Shown: positions 1-7,088, counted from the stretch's first letter. The stretch: DNA of 17,467 nucleotides from HGM04593 sp045578665 (GCA_045578665.1 JAZNKR010000081.1:1-17467), one strand, 5' to 3'. The notes: generated from the letters alone by a model not told the origin. Numbers and translations are program-made.

Positions 1-1
1 G

Positions 2-316
2 GAATACATGCGAGGATGGGTAGGTTACTTTCACTTGGCTGAGATGAAACGGTTGTGCATAGAAACAGACGAATGGTTACGTCGCAGAATCCGCATGTGT
101 ATATGGAAGTCATGGAAGAAAATCAAGACAAAGGTCTCCAACCTCGTTAAATGTGGCATAGAGAAGTCTCAAGCCTACCAATGGGGTAACACTCGCAAAG
201 GCTATTGGCGGATAGCTGATAGTGCGATATTAAAACGGGCAATCCCTAATACATCGCTAAAGGTGGCCGGTTATCCTTGCTTGACGGATTTGTATCTCGA
301 ATGGAATCTAAAATAG
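2..316 (+). CDS. Group II intron reverse transcriptase/maturase, C-terminal fragment
   Basis: This is the last 104 codons of a group II intron-encoded protein, which reverse-transcribes the intron and helps it splice. The frame is open from the left edge (E-Y-M-R-G-W), so the start lies outside the window and the ATG at 8 is internal. The visible part is the maturase (domain X/GIIM) region. It contains RGWVGYF, the basic stretch DEWLRRRIRMCIWKSWKK, and WGNTRKGYWRIADSAIL, all characteristic of LtrA-type proteins. The reverse transcriptase core (YADD) would lie upstream. No HNH endonuclease motif is visible after the maturase part; the protein ends soon after PCLTDLYLEWNLK. The stop codon is immediately followed by intron RNA domain V, the normal arrangement. 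Whether the whole element is intact cannot be judged here. Confidence 0.93.
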   Translation, partial: EYMRGWVGYFHLAEMKRLCIETDEWLRRRIRMCIWKSWKKIKTKVSNLVKCGIEKSQAYQWGNTRKGYWRIADSAILKRAIPNTSLKVAGYPCLTDLYLEWNLK

Positions 317-408
317 GAACCGCCGTATGCCGAACGGCACGTACGGTGGTGTGAGAGGTCGGAAAACGAAAGTAGGAAGAAAACTGCTTCGTTTTCCTCC
401 TACTCGAT
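317..408 (+). ncRNA. Group II intron 3' end: domains V and VI
   Basis: Positions 317-350 form a 34-nt domain V. The catalytic-triad-like CGC (321-323) is followed by CGTATG, pairs with the downstream TACGGTGGT side, and leaves a two-base bulge (CG) before the distal helix, which is capped by GAAC. The canonical cap is a GNRA loop, so GAAC is slightly off. Positions 371-404 form domain VI: AGTAGGA and GAAAAC pair with GTTTTC and CCTACT. An A at about 402 lies 6-7 nt before the likely 3' splice site and is the branch-point candidate. The intron probably ends with AT near 408, so DNA from about 409 would be the 3' exon. The exact boundary is inferred. Confidence 0.85.
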
Positions 409-474
409 TAGACCCGCAAAATTAGGTTGGTTGTGATTGTTTTATTGGGTGGTATGTAACGGTTTGCGTGCTGT

Positions 475-2382
475 CTATCTTTCCGCATCCTCTTTTTTCA
501 GCTTTATAAGTTGTGCGGCAAATTCATCGGGGGTGGAGAAGTGCAGGCATTTGTTCAGTACGTTGCCCTCTCTGTCGAGCGTCTCGTAGTGGGGGATGCT
601 CAGGAACTTGAAAAGCTGCATCAGACTGTTGTAATCGTCGTGGTTAATGAGGTGGCAGTCCTCACCATCGAGATTTTCCTTTACATAGGCATCGTATGCC
701 TCTTGCGAGGACATGGGCGAAGCTATGAACAGGAAATCAACATCGGGGTGGTCTCTGAATGCCTTGCGCATCTCCTTGGAGCGTTCTATTGCTGCACGGC
801 AAGGACCACAGCCCATGTCCCAGAAGTCAATCATCAGGTATTTGCCACGATACTTGTCGGTCATGCGGCGCAGGATGCTGGTAGCTTCGCACTCAGGCAG
901 TGTCCACGTCGGTTTCTGCGCTTCGAGCTCCAAAGCATACAGCCTGTCAAACTCCGACTTGAGGAACGGATGGACGAGCAATGCCTTGCGCCGTTCGACA
1001 AACGTTGCCATGTCTTCTTTATAGTAGTTGCGGAAATATTCAAACGTATAGCGGGCATCGCGCAGCAGCATGATACTGCTCAGCAGGGTAGGTTCAGATG
1101 CGCCCATCACCTTCATGTCGTTGTTCACAATGGTTGTGTCTGTATGCGTAACATAGTCGACGGAACTCAAACGATGGTTTCGGGCACCTTTCTGAATGAT
1201 GGAAGAGTATTCGTACCTGTTGATGGCATAGTAGTAATTGCTTATGGCCAGACAGGCAACACTGTTGCAGGGCATATCGTGCAGGCACTTGTAGGTGTCG
1301 AACTCCAAAGCAAGGCTGTCAAGAGCAGTGCGAGAACTTCTGCTGTCATGCTCGAATATGCTGTAGAGATGTTCCACCTTGCCGTTGAGCCACATATAGT
1401 ATTGTTCGGTTGGTGTGAATTTGTATTTCCATGCAATGTACCTCGCCAGCTTGTCATACGCGGCAGCTCTCTTGTCGATGAAAGCGATGTACTCATCCAG
1501 CCCGAGGCGGCTTATGCTGTCCACAAGTTCATTATGGTTGCTGAATAATGGGCGGTCGAATACTCTTTCTTCGACGATGCGCTTGCATTCCTGCACAGCA
1601 TCATCGGGTGAGGAAACCATCAGATTGCCATTCTTGTCGATATGCAGTTCGGTGGTGCAGCCGGGTACGGTGTATACCGACATTATCCAATAGTGTTTTG
1701 CGCTCTTCATACTCACGGTTGTAAACATAGGATGAGCACTGACGTATGAGCCTTCGAATGTGCCGTCTTCGTTGATATTGATGATGGCGGGATGGTCTTC
1801 ACGTGTAAGTGTGCTGGTGTTCTTGACATACAATGTCTTGAACCCCATGTCTCGCGAATAGCCTTCTATCTTTCCGCGTATGTGTACGGTGTCGGTGCGC
1901 AGGAAACTCTCTGCCATCTCCCCATCGGTGAGGCTATGCTTGTATGCCGGGATTTTGATTGGGTGCGACGGGGTGTGCAGGCCATAGATGCAGAAGTCGT
2001 CGTAACCGTGCCCTTCAATATAGTCGAAACAGCTTGTGCGCTTGGGCATAGGCTCGAAAAAGAGTCTGAAATATGCCTCTCCGCTCTCAGGCGTCACATA
2101 TTTCTCGCCAATGTCAATGCCCTCTCCGCCGATAATCCTGTACTCCTTGCCCTTGTTGCCAACAAGGTAGGTGCTGTGTGGAATCCTTATCGAATATCCG
2201 GGAGTGTTTTTCTCATGAACGGTCAATATGGTAGCCGTGTCGGTGTACTCCACCTGCTCAATGGCTATAACGTTGGTTGTGGAGTGTATCCATGCTACTT
2301 CGTCCCATACTTTAGGGGTGCTTGTACACGCCCCGAGCAACAATGCCACAGCAAGGGCAAGGAATAGTTTTATATGTTTCAT
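475..2382 (-). CDS. TlpA-like thioredoxin-fold lipoprotein, 635 aa
   Basis: A predicted envelope lipoprotein: signal peptide MKHIKLFLALAVALLLGAC with lipobox LLGAC, mature N-terminus at Cys19. Residues about 25-150 form a beta-rich domain including FEPMPKRTSCFDYIEGHG, a pattern I associate with N-terminal parts of Bacteroidales TlpA-family proteins. Residues about 165-270 look like a DUF4369-type beta domain, followed by a long helical linker. Residues about 505-630 are a thioredoxin/TlpA domain with GKYLMIDFWDMGCGPC (CGPC at 525-528) and the cis-proline loop SIPHY. The likely role is disulfide exchange or reduction of an envelope substrate; the partner is unknown. It is the last gene of a three-gene minus-strand cluster, 10 bp behind its neighbour. 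Its final codons (IKLKKEDAER) are repeated at nucleotide level in a remnant at 5221-5268. Confidence 0.9.
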   Translation of the reverse strand: MKHIKLFLALAVALLLGACTSTPKVWDEVAWIHSTTNVIAIEQVEYTDTATILTVHEKNTPGYSIRIPHSTYLVGNKGKEYRIIGGEGIDIGEKYVTPESGEAYFRLFFEPMPKRTSCFDYIEGHGYDDFCIYGLHTPSHPIKIPAYKHSLTDGEMAESFLRTDTVHIRGKIEGYSRDMGFKTLYVKNTSTLTREDHPAIININEDGTFEGSYVSAHPMFTTVSMKSAKHYWIMSVYTVPGCTTELHIDKNGNLMVSSPDDAVQECKRIVEERVFDRPLFSNHNELVDSISRLGLDEYIAFIDKRAAAYDKLARYIAWKYKFTPTEQYYMWLNGKVEHLYSIFEHDSRSSRTALDSLALEFDTYKCLHDMPCNSVACLAISNYYYAINRYEYSSIIQKGARNHRLSSVDYVTHTDTTIVNNDMKVMGASEPTLLSSIMLLRDARYTFEYFRNYYKEDMATFVERRKALLVHPFLKSEFDRLYALELEAQKPTWTLPECEATSILRRMTDKYRGKYLMIDFWDMGCGPCRAAIERSKEMRKAFRDHPDVDFLFIASPMSSQEAYDAYVKENLDGEDCHLINHDDYNSLMQLFKFLSIPHYETLDREGNVLNKCLHFSTPDEFAAQLIKLKKEDAER

Positions 2383-2392
2383 GGTATAGTTG

Positions 2393-3952
2393 TTATGGTC
2401 TCACATTTGTATTCACTAAATTTTTAACAGCATCTTCGGCATAGCCTCGCATTTTGTCGATAACTACACCCTCGGGAGATACTATGACGAATGTAGGAAG
2501 GGCCTCGATGTTGAATTTTGTGCATATTCCGTCGGGCGTGTTTCCTTTGAGGTCGTTAAGGTTGTGCCAACTGATGCCATGCCTTGACGAAGCCATTTTC
2601 CATACGCTCTTGGCATCTCCGCTGATGCTGACAACCTCCACGTTGTCGCCCATAGCATCGGCAATGCTCTTCAGTTCGGGGATGCTCTTCATGCAAGGGC
2701 CGCAACTAGAACCCCAAAAGTCTAGCAGCAGATATTTTCCCTTGAAATCCTGCAAATGATGCGCGTTGCCAAGCGTGTCGTACAGTGCCAAGTAAGGAAC
2801 AGTGTCGCCAATCTCAATGCTCTTGTTTTGCAAATGTAGTGATGGCATTTCCTTGCTGTTTTCACTCCTGCTGCTGCCTGAGCGGGTGAAATAATGGGGC
2901 AGATCGAACTCTACTAAAGTATATTCAGGCATACGCGCAACGCCATAGAGTTTCTTTCCGTTGGCACTGATGGCTATACTCTTAAGATAGCAGTCGAGGT
3001 TGAATGTAGTTACGAATTCTCCGTCGTGGCTATATACCAGTACTTTGTTGGAACAGGATTTTTCTACCTCTTTCCAGTCGTAACTGCTGAGCGGTTCGTC
3101 CCTGTAAAGCAAATAGAGGAATCGCGAGTCGGCACAGAGCCCTCTCAGCGGTCCGGTCGATTTCTCCTTGTCGTACTGTATGGCATCATTGGAAACCTTG
3201 TAGTACGGAGTGCGGTAGAAACATTCCCACTGTTTCTTCATTGTTCCGTCCTGCATGCTGTATGCAGTCAGCCAGGGGAGGTCTTCTGTGGCAAAGAAGA
3301 ATTTCTTTCCGTTTGTTGCCATGTGCCCGTTCAGGAAATTGCGCATTCCGTACCACGACAGGCTGCCGCCTACTGGCGAGTCGCCGAAACGGTACTCTTT
3401 TTGCAGTCGGCTGTCCGACAAGGTAAACATGCTTACAGAGTCTTTTAGGAATAGTGACACATAGCGTCCGGTACCCGGCAGCAATGTGTATCGTGTATCA
3501 TTAGGAATGAAATCTTCGCCTGCCTTTGTTCTTGGCTTGTTGGCTTTCAGACGTTGGCCAGCACTCATTCTGCCTTTTGCATCGATGTTTACAAGGGTCA
3601 GTGTCACTTCGTTGATGTCGTTGATTCCAAAAGTGCTGCCCGACGCAAATGTCAATACCGGCTGGCGGTATTCGCTCTCGCCACTGCCAATGCTGCCATA
3701 CGAACTGCAAAACTCCAGTCTGTCTCCTTTTATTGAGTAGGTGTGGCAAAAACCGTTTTCGAAATAGTTCGAAACAAGTACGATGAACGAGTCTGTCGCT
3801 GCTATCTGCACATCGTTCATCAGTGTTATGTCGTGTGCCCTGTGGGTCAGACGGTATTCTTTTTCGGTCTTGCGGCATCCCTGCACAAGGTTGCACACTG
3901 CACAGAGCGACAGTGCCGCTACAATGGTTGTGAATAGTCTGGTTGCTTTCAT
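2393..3952 (-). CDS. Lipoprotein with propeller-like N-terminus and C-terminal thioredoxin domain, 519 aa
   Basis: A predicted lipoprotein: a hydrophobic segment (TTIVAALSLCAVCNLVQGC) ends at a plausible lipidated Cys26, a less canonical lipobox (VQGC) than in the other two. Residues about 35-355 are a run of beta-strand-like segments interrupted by short loops (for example LVSNYFENGFCHTYSIKGD, KVLVYSHDGEFVTTFNLD). This resembles the BF3164/TolB-like six-bladed propeller lipoproteins of Bacteroides; I infer this from pattern, not alignment. Residues about 375-515 are a TlpA-type thioredoxin domain with DFWGSSCGPCMKSIPELK (CGPC at 417-420) and cis-Pro in EALPTFVIV. The gene sits between two other thioredoxin-fold lipoproteins with gaps of 41 bp upstream and 10 bp downstream, so co-transcription is likely. 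The propeller may provide substrate or partner binding for the redox domain. Confidence 0.88.
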   Translation of the reverse strand: MKATRLFTTIVAALSLCAVCNLVQGCRKTEKEYRLTHRAHDITLMNDVQIAATDSFIVLVSNYFENGFCHTYSIKGDRLEFCSSYGSIGSGESEYRQPVLTFASGSTFGINDINEVTLTLVNIDAKGRMSAGQRLKANKPRTKAGEDFIPNDTRYTLLPGTGRYVSLFLKDSVSMFTLSDSRLQKEYRFGDSPVGGSLSWYGMRNFLNGHMATNGKKFFFATEDLPWLTAYSMQDGTMKKQWECFYRTPYYKVSNDAIQYDKEKSTGPLRGLCADSRFLYLLYRDEPLSSYDWKEVEKSCSNKVLVYSHDGEFVTTFNLDCYLKSIAISANGKKLYGVARMPEYTLVEFDLPHYFTRSGSSRSENSKEMPSLHLQNKSIEIGDTVPYLALYDTLGNAHHLQDFKGKYLLLDFWGSSCGPCMKSIPELKSIADAMGDNVEVVSISGDAKSVWKMASSRHGISWHNLNDLKGNTPDGICTKFNIEALPTFVIVSPEGVVIDKMRGYAEDAVKNLVNTNVRP

Positions 3953-3993
3953 TATGGTTTGTTATAGTTCTGTATTCAAGAGGCAGATGCGGC

Positions 3994-5178
3994 TTATTTG
4001 AGATACATTTTTACGTTCTTCCACAAAAGGTCCTCGCCATATCCCGACCACTTTGCAATCACCTTGCCTTCGGGATTGATGAGCACAAAATAAGGGAAAC
4101 TGTTAATATTATATCGAGCCACCAATCCGGTAAAATTGGGGGCAAGCTCGTTCCACTGATGACCTTCGAGAGCATTCTTGCGCACATATTCCGTCCACAC
4201 AGGCTTGGTATCCAACGACAGGCTCACCACCGCCAATCGGTCGGCATAGACACGGGAAATATCCTTCAGCTCGGGGAATGACTTGATGCACCACCCGCAT
4301 CCCGTTGTCCAAAAATCGAGCAGTATGTAGCGACCGGCCAGTTCGGACAATGTGTGTGTGCCGCCATCCACATCGTAGAGCGTGGCATCGGCCATTTCGT
4401 CGCCAACCTCTACGCTCTTCACGGGATAAAGGAATTGATAGATGCTCTTTCCCTCTTCGGACTGCTTCACCTCCTCGGGCAATGTGTTATACAATGCTTT
4501 CAGCCCCTCGCTATTGGGAAGGCTCTCGGGGAACACATTTGCTATCATCGCATATTCGAGCAACGTAGTCATCCACACACGCGAGCGAGGCATGGTTGCC
4601 ATGCACTCAATCTCGGCCTCCATTTTACGGGTAAGCACCTGCATTGCCGTTGCATCAAGCGAACGATATTTTTCCAATAGGACACTGTCGTTTATATCCT
4701 CACCCATTTTCGCCATCCATTGCTTTTTGGTAGCCACTGCTTCGAGGTAGAGCGATGTAAATTCACTACAAGCATCCACGACATACTCCTGCAAGGTATT
4801 TTGGTCGTTCTGCTCGGCGAGGTCGCTGGTTACCTTCCATGTCAGGTGGACATTATCCTCGCCACTGACACGCACATACTTGCCCGGTGCCACCCAAACA
4901 GGAAATTTGACAGGCACAAATCTGTCGTCAAAAAACACCAGGAACAGCTGTTTCACATCGGATATGGTGTCGCTGAACGAGAAACGACCATCAAAGACTG
5001 TATCCTCGCTCACTCTACTCAGCCGGCCATCGTTCTGTGCAAACAATTTAATAACTACGCTGTCGGGGGTACTCTTCAAGCATCCCTCAATCAGGTATTT
5101 GTCGCTATCGACCTGCGGGGTGCACGAGGCCAGCAGCACCGCCACAGCAAGGGTGGAAAATGTCTTTAAATGTCTCAT
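3994..5178 (-). CDS. DUF4369/TlpA-like thioredoxin lipoprotein, 394 aa
   Basis: A lipoprotein with signal sequence MRHLKTFSTLAVAVLLASC (lipobox LLASC, lipidated Cys19). Residues about 25-125 match the DUF4369 pattern of Bacteroidota TlpA-family proteins (YLIEGCLKSTPDSVVIKLF, then GRFSFSDTISDVKQLFLVF). A helical linker follows (about 130-245). The thioredoxin domain spans about 255-394, with ILLDFWTTGCGWCIKSFPELK (CGWC at 294-297) and cis-Pro in NSFPYFVLINPEG. The CGWC centre differs from the CGPC of its two neighbours, so its redox potential or partner may differ. It is the first intact gene of the minus-strand cluster. The gene-free DNA upstream holds the likely promoter, operators and two gene remnants. 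The biochemical substrate is not evident. Confidence 0.9.
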   Translation of the reverse strand: MRHLKTFSTLAVAVLLASCTPQVDSDKYLIEGCLKSTPDSVVIKLFAQNDGRLSRVSEDTVFDGRFSFSDTISDVKQLFLVFFDDRFVPVKFPVWVAPGKYVRVSGEDNVHLTWKVTSDLAEQNDQNTLQEYVVDACSEFTSLYLEAVATKKQWMAKMGEDINDSVLLEKYRSLDATAMQVLTRKMEAEIECMATMPRSRVWMTTLLEYAMIANVFPESLPNSEGLKALYNTLPEEVKQSEEGKSIYQFLYPVKSVEVGDEMADATLYDVDGGTHTLSELAGRYILLDFWTTGCGWCIKSFPELKDISRVYADRLAVVSLSLDTKPVWTEYVRKNALEGHQWNELAPNFTGLVARYNINSFPYFVLINPEGKVIAKWSGYGEDLLWKNVKMYLK

Positions 5179-5220
5179 AATGTTTTTGTTATAATTCTAT
5201 GTTCAAATGATAGGCGAGGA

Positions 5221-5268
5221 CTATTTCTTCGCATCCTCTTTTTTCAGCTTTATAAAAAATCTTCTCAT
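5221..5268 (-). pseudogene. 3'-end remnant of a tlpA-like gene (15 codons)
   Basis: Read on the minus strand, ATG at 5268 opens MRRFFIKLKKEDAKK and then stops. IKLKKEDA is the C-terminal sequence of the protein at 475-2382. At nucleotide level 5230-5255 is identical over 26 bases to 484-509. The rest of the family gene is missing, so this is best read as the leftover 3' end of a deleted paralogue that once preceded the 3994-5178 gene. A TAATTTTG box (5299-5306, minus) resembling a Bacteroides -7 element lies just upstream, so the segment may be transcribed. Whether the 15-residue peptide is made is unknown. Confidence 0.6.
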
Positions 5269-5337
5269 TATACTATATCTTATTATAAAAATGAACTGCA
5301 AAATTAGTTAAATATTCAGGGCTTACTTTTTTATGTT

Positions 5338-5352
5338 ACAAAAAACGTTCCA
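5338..5352 (-). promoter_or_regulatory. Possible sigma-54-type -24/-12 promoter for the tlpA cluster
   Basis: The minus strand reads TGGAACGTTTTTTGT, close to the sigma-54 consensus TGGCACG-N4-TTGC with correct spacing between the two boxes. Two core bases differ: A for C in the first box and T for C at -12. Transcription would start near 5326 toward the lipoprotein genes. The tandem dyads at 5398-5433 lie about 70-110 bp upstream of that start, where enhancer-binding activators usually bind. No sigma-54 activator gene is in the window. Inference only. Confidence 0.35.
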
Positions 5353-5397
5353 GAAAGTTATAACTTTGACAATAAACGTGGTTTCTTCTAAATGCGG

Positions 5398-5433
5398 TGT
5401 CCGTTTATAGACAGTGGTGTCCGTTTTCGGACA
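5398..5433 (-). promoter_or_regulatory. Two tandem 16-bp dyads, probable activator or operator site
   Basis: Positions 5398-5413 read TGTCCGTTTATAGACA and 5418-5433 read TGTCCGTTTTCGGACA. The second is a perfect inverted repeat (TGTCCG-N4-CGGACA), the first a weaker one (TGTC/GACA). They are exactly 20 bp apart, about two helical turns, and both start within GGTGTCCGTTT. This is the geometry of two adjacent dimer sites on one DNA face. They lie between the decayed lipoprotein gene and the tlpA cluster. Confidence 0.6.
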
Positions 5434-5476
5434 TTAGAAACTCTTCGAATTTATTTTCATAAGATAGTCTGCATAG

Positions 5477-5691
5477 TTATTTTGTTATATAAAGATTGCC
5501 TTTATTTACTCCTGCAACATCCAGCAGAAGCACACTCTCCTTGCTGCCATTGTACAGTTCCACGGTTATGCAGCCATCGTCGCCTACTGTAGCGTTTGCA
5601 TCCCATGGCAATAAATTTTGTCGTTTTTGCTTGTACATGCCCCCAGTAGCATCGCCACGGCAAGGGCAAAGAATAGTTTGGTCGTTTTCAT
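5477..5691 (-). pseudogene. Small lipoprotein gene broken by a frameshift
   Basis: ATG at 5691 (minus) opens MKTTKLFFALAVAMLLGAC, a clear lipoprotein signal peptide, but the frame stops at 5584 after 35 codons. In a neighbouring frame the same strand continues with plausible secreted sequence (NLLPWDANATVGDDGCITVE, then LYNGSKESVLLLDVAGVNKG) and ends at a TAA at 5477-5479. Joining the two frames near the A-rich stretch at about 5610-5620 gives a lipoprotein of about 71 residues. I read this as one small gene with a single indel. Its signal peptide is closely related to that of the 475-2382 gene, at protein and DNA level, so it belongs to the same cluster. A sequencing error is the main alternative. 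Confidence 0.6.
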
Positions 5692-5732
5692 TGTATTTAT
5701 ATTATGAAATTGTTTTTGTATAAAGAGAAGTA

Positions 5733-5766
5733 ACGGAGATGTCAAAGTCTCAAACGCAATCTCCGT
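5733..5766. promoter_or_regulatory. Inverted repeat ACGGAGAT / ATCTCCGT
   Basis: Perfect 8-bp arms at 5733-5740 and 5759-5766 are separated by 18 bp. The repeat lies upstream of the small lipoprotein remnant (minus) and the regulator gene (plus), so it could be an operator for either side or a weak RNA hairpin. There is no T-tract, so it is not a convincing terminator. Confidence 0.4.
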
Positions 5767-5823
5767 GCCTCGGAAAACTGCGACAAATGAATGGAAAAAC
5801 TCACCCCTCGCAAAAAGAAAAAC

Positions 5824-5863
5824 CTAAAAATGTACTTTTAGATATCTAAAAATGTGGATTTAG
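5824..5863 (+). promoter_or_regulatory. Tandem dyads CTAAA-N8-TTTAG before the membrane regulator
   Basis: Two 18-bp blocks, 5824-5841 and 5846-5863, both begin CTAAAAATGT and end TTTAG, so each is an imperfect dyad and together they are direct repeats 22 bp apart. The second block overlaps the expected -33 position of a weak -7 box (TATCTTCG, 5887-5894). OmpR-type winged-helix proteins typically bind direct repeats of this kind, so autoregulation by the product of 6036-7088 is a reasonable guess. Confidence 0.45.
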
Positions 5864-5902
5864 ACGATGAAAAGAGGAAAAAACATTATCTTCGCAGTAT
5901 AG

Positions 5903-5995
5903 AAAAGGCATCAACCCATGAAAGGACTACCCCAAAAAATGTTTGACAATCGTCAGGGGCTACCAGGAATAAACGATGCAATGGTGATGCCTTTT
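5903..5995 (+). promoter_or_regulatory. Leader with an 11-bp long-range stem
   Basis: AAAAGGCATCA (5903-5913) is perfectly complementary to TGATGCCTTTT (5985-5995). Inside lie CCCC/GGGG and TGAC/GTCA pairings (about 5930-5960). The segment falls between the putative -7 box (5887-5894) and the ATG at 6036, so the transcript would begin with a roughly 90-nt folded leader. It matches no riboswitch class that I recognise. Confidence 0.4.
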
Positions 5996-6035
5996 TGTGA
6001 AACGACCAAAACAAAACGAACGAAAGTTTATTGGG

Positions 6036-7088
6036 ATGAACCGCCGCCATACCTACATATATATACTGCTGGCAGTGATGCTGCTGGGCGCATCGTATCA
6101 GCTCAACTACCGCGACAGCAAAGCCGAGGTACACGAGCGCATTAACGAACGATTCGTGGAAGAAGTACCGAATTGGCTCAATACAATATCCAATATATTG
6201 CAAATGCCGCAAGGTGGAGTGTATGATAGATTGGAGTCTGTACGCAAAACAAAAACAACTATTCTTAGTGCTAAAGATACAGTAGAGATTTCGGTACGTT
6301 ATTTCCCTCGCACAGATTACGAATGGTGGCTGCGAAAGAATCTTGAGAGTGTGCTTGTAAGCAATATGTATGATTCTACTATAGCAGACTCGTTGTTCAG
6401 CAACCTGCTGACGAGTATGGGTATAGAGGCAGAGGCTACCACCGAACTGCATGTAAAGGAACTGAAAGAGATGTTCCCCACCGAGGACTCGATGAATGCT
6501 GATGCACCCATCCGTAAAGTGCTGGCAAAGAAGCATGTAGAGGGTTTCGTCACCGACAGCGTAGGCATAGGCATCTGCAACCAAGGTGTGATGGTAGGCA
6601 AGGTGGCAGTGAATCGTCACACGGTGTTGGCACACATGCGCTGGGTGAGCCGATGGCAGTTAGCACTGATACTGCTGCTTGCCGCAGGCTATGCAGTGGT
6701 AGCATACTGCCGAAAGACAATGGCCGGCCTGCGCAATATTAAGATAATAGGCAACACCTGCATAGACTTCGATGCCAATGTTATCCGCTACTGGAACGGT
6801 ACTACATACCCGCTCACTCCGACTAAGAGCGCATTGCTGAGCATGCTTGTCGATTCAGCACCCGACTATCGCTTGCAGAAAGAGGACATCTGCCAGGTCA
6901 TCTGGCAACGCAGTGCCAAGGACGGGCAGGCACTCTACCATGTAGCGGTGAGCGAACTGCGCACTTACCTCGTTGCTTCCGACGATGCTCTGACGCTTAA
7001 CACCCTGCCCCGCGAAGGCATTCAGCTTGTCATCGACTCCGAGCACCTCCATCCACATCGCCGTCTGCATTATTGGAGGAGACGATAA
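6036..7088 (+). CDS. ToxR-like membrane-anchored winged-helix transcription regulator, 350 aa
   Basis: A one-component regulator of unusual topology. Residues about 6-23 (TYIYILLAVMLLGASYQL) and about 208-225 (QLALILLLAAGYAVVAYC) are transmembrane helices flanking a roughly 180-residue periplasmic domain. The C-terminus (about 254-334) is an OmpR/PhoB-type winged helix: YPLTPTKSALLSMLVDS, then EDICQVIW and a recognition-helix region ALYHVAVSELRTYL, with the wing in LNTLPREGIQLVI. I chose ATG 6036 over the in-frame GTG at 5997, because the latter adds a charged stretch before the first membrane helix and overlaps the leader stem. Divergent from the tlpA cluster, it may sense an envelope condition and control that cluster or itself. 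The periplasmic domain has one Cys and no family I can name. Confidence 0.82.
   Translation: MNRRHTYIYILLAVMLLGASYQLNYRDSKAEVHERINERFVEEVPNWLNTISNILQMPQGGVYDRLESVRKTKTTILSAKDTVEISVRYFPRTDYEWWLRKNLESVLVSNMYDSTIADSLFSNLLTSMGIEAEATTELHVKELKEMFPTEDSMNADAPIRKVLAKKHVEGFVTDSVGIGICNQGVMVGKVAVNRHTVLAHMRWVSRWQLALILLLAAGYAVVAYCRKTMAGLRNIKIIGNTCIDFDANVIRYWNGTTYPLTPTKSALLSMLVDSAPDYRLQKEDICQVIWQRSAKDGQALYHVAVSELRTYLVASDDALTLNTLPREGIQLVIDSEHLHPHRRLHYWRRR

Noticed and set aside
416..427. TAATTTTG on the minus strand just after the intron as a promoter
   Set aside because: The -7 box matches, but there is no -33 partner at the right distance and no gene downstream except the antisense side of the intron.
511..1548. 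A 345-codon plus-strand open frame opposite the first lipoprotein gene
   Set aside because: It is antisense to a gene with clear signal peptide and thioredoxin motifs, shows no family pattern, and is open because of the codon usage of the real gene.
5717..5745. TTGACA-N17-TATACA on the minus strand before the small lipoprotein remnant
   Set aside because: It resembles an E. coli sigma-70 promoter, but Bacteroidota use a different consensus, so the match carries little weight here.
5997..6035. GTG at 5997 as start of the membrane regulator
   Set aside because: It adds 13 polar residues before the membrane helix and lies in the predicted leader stem; ATG 6036 fits better.
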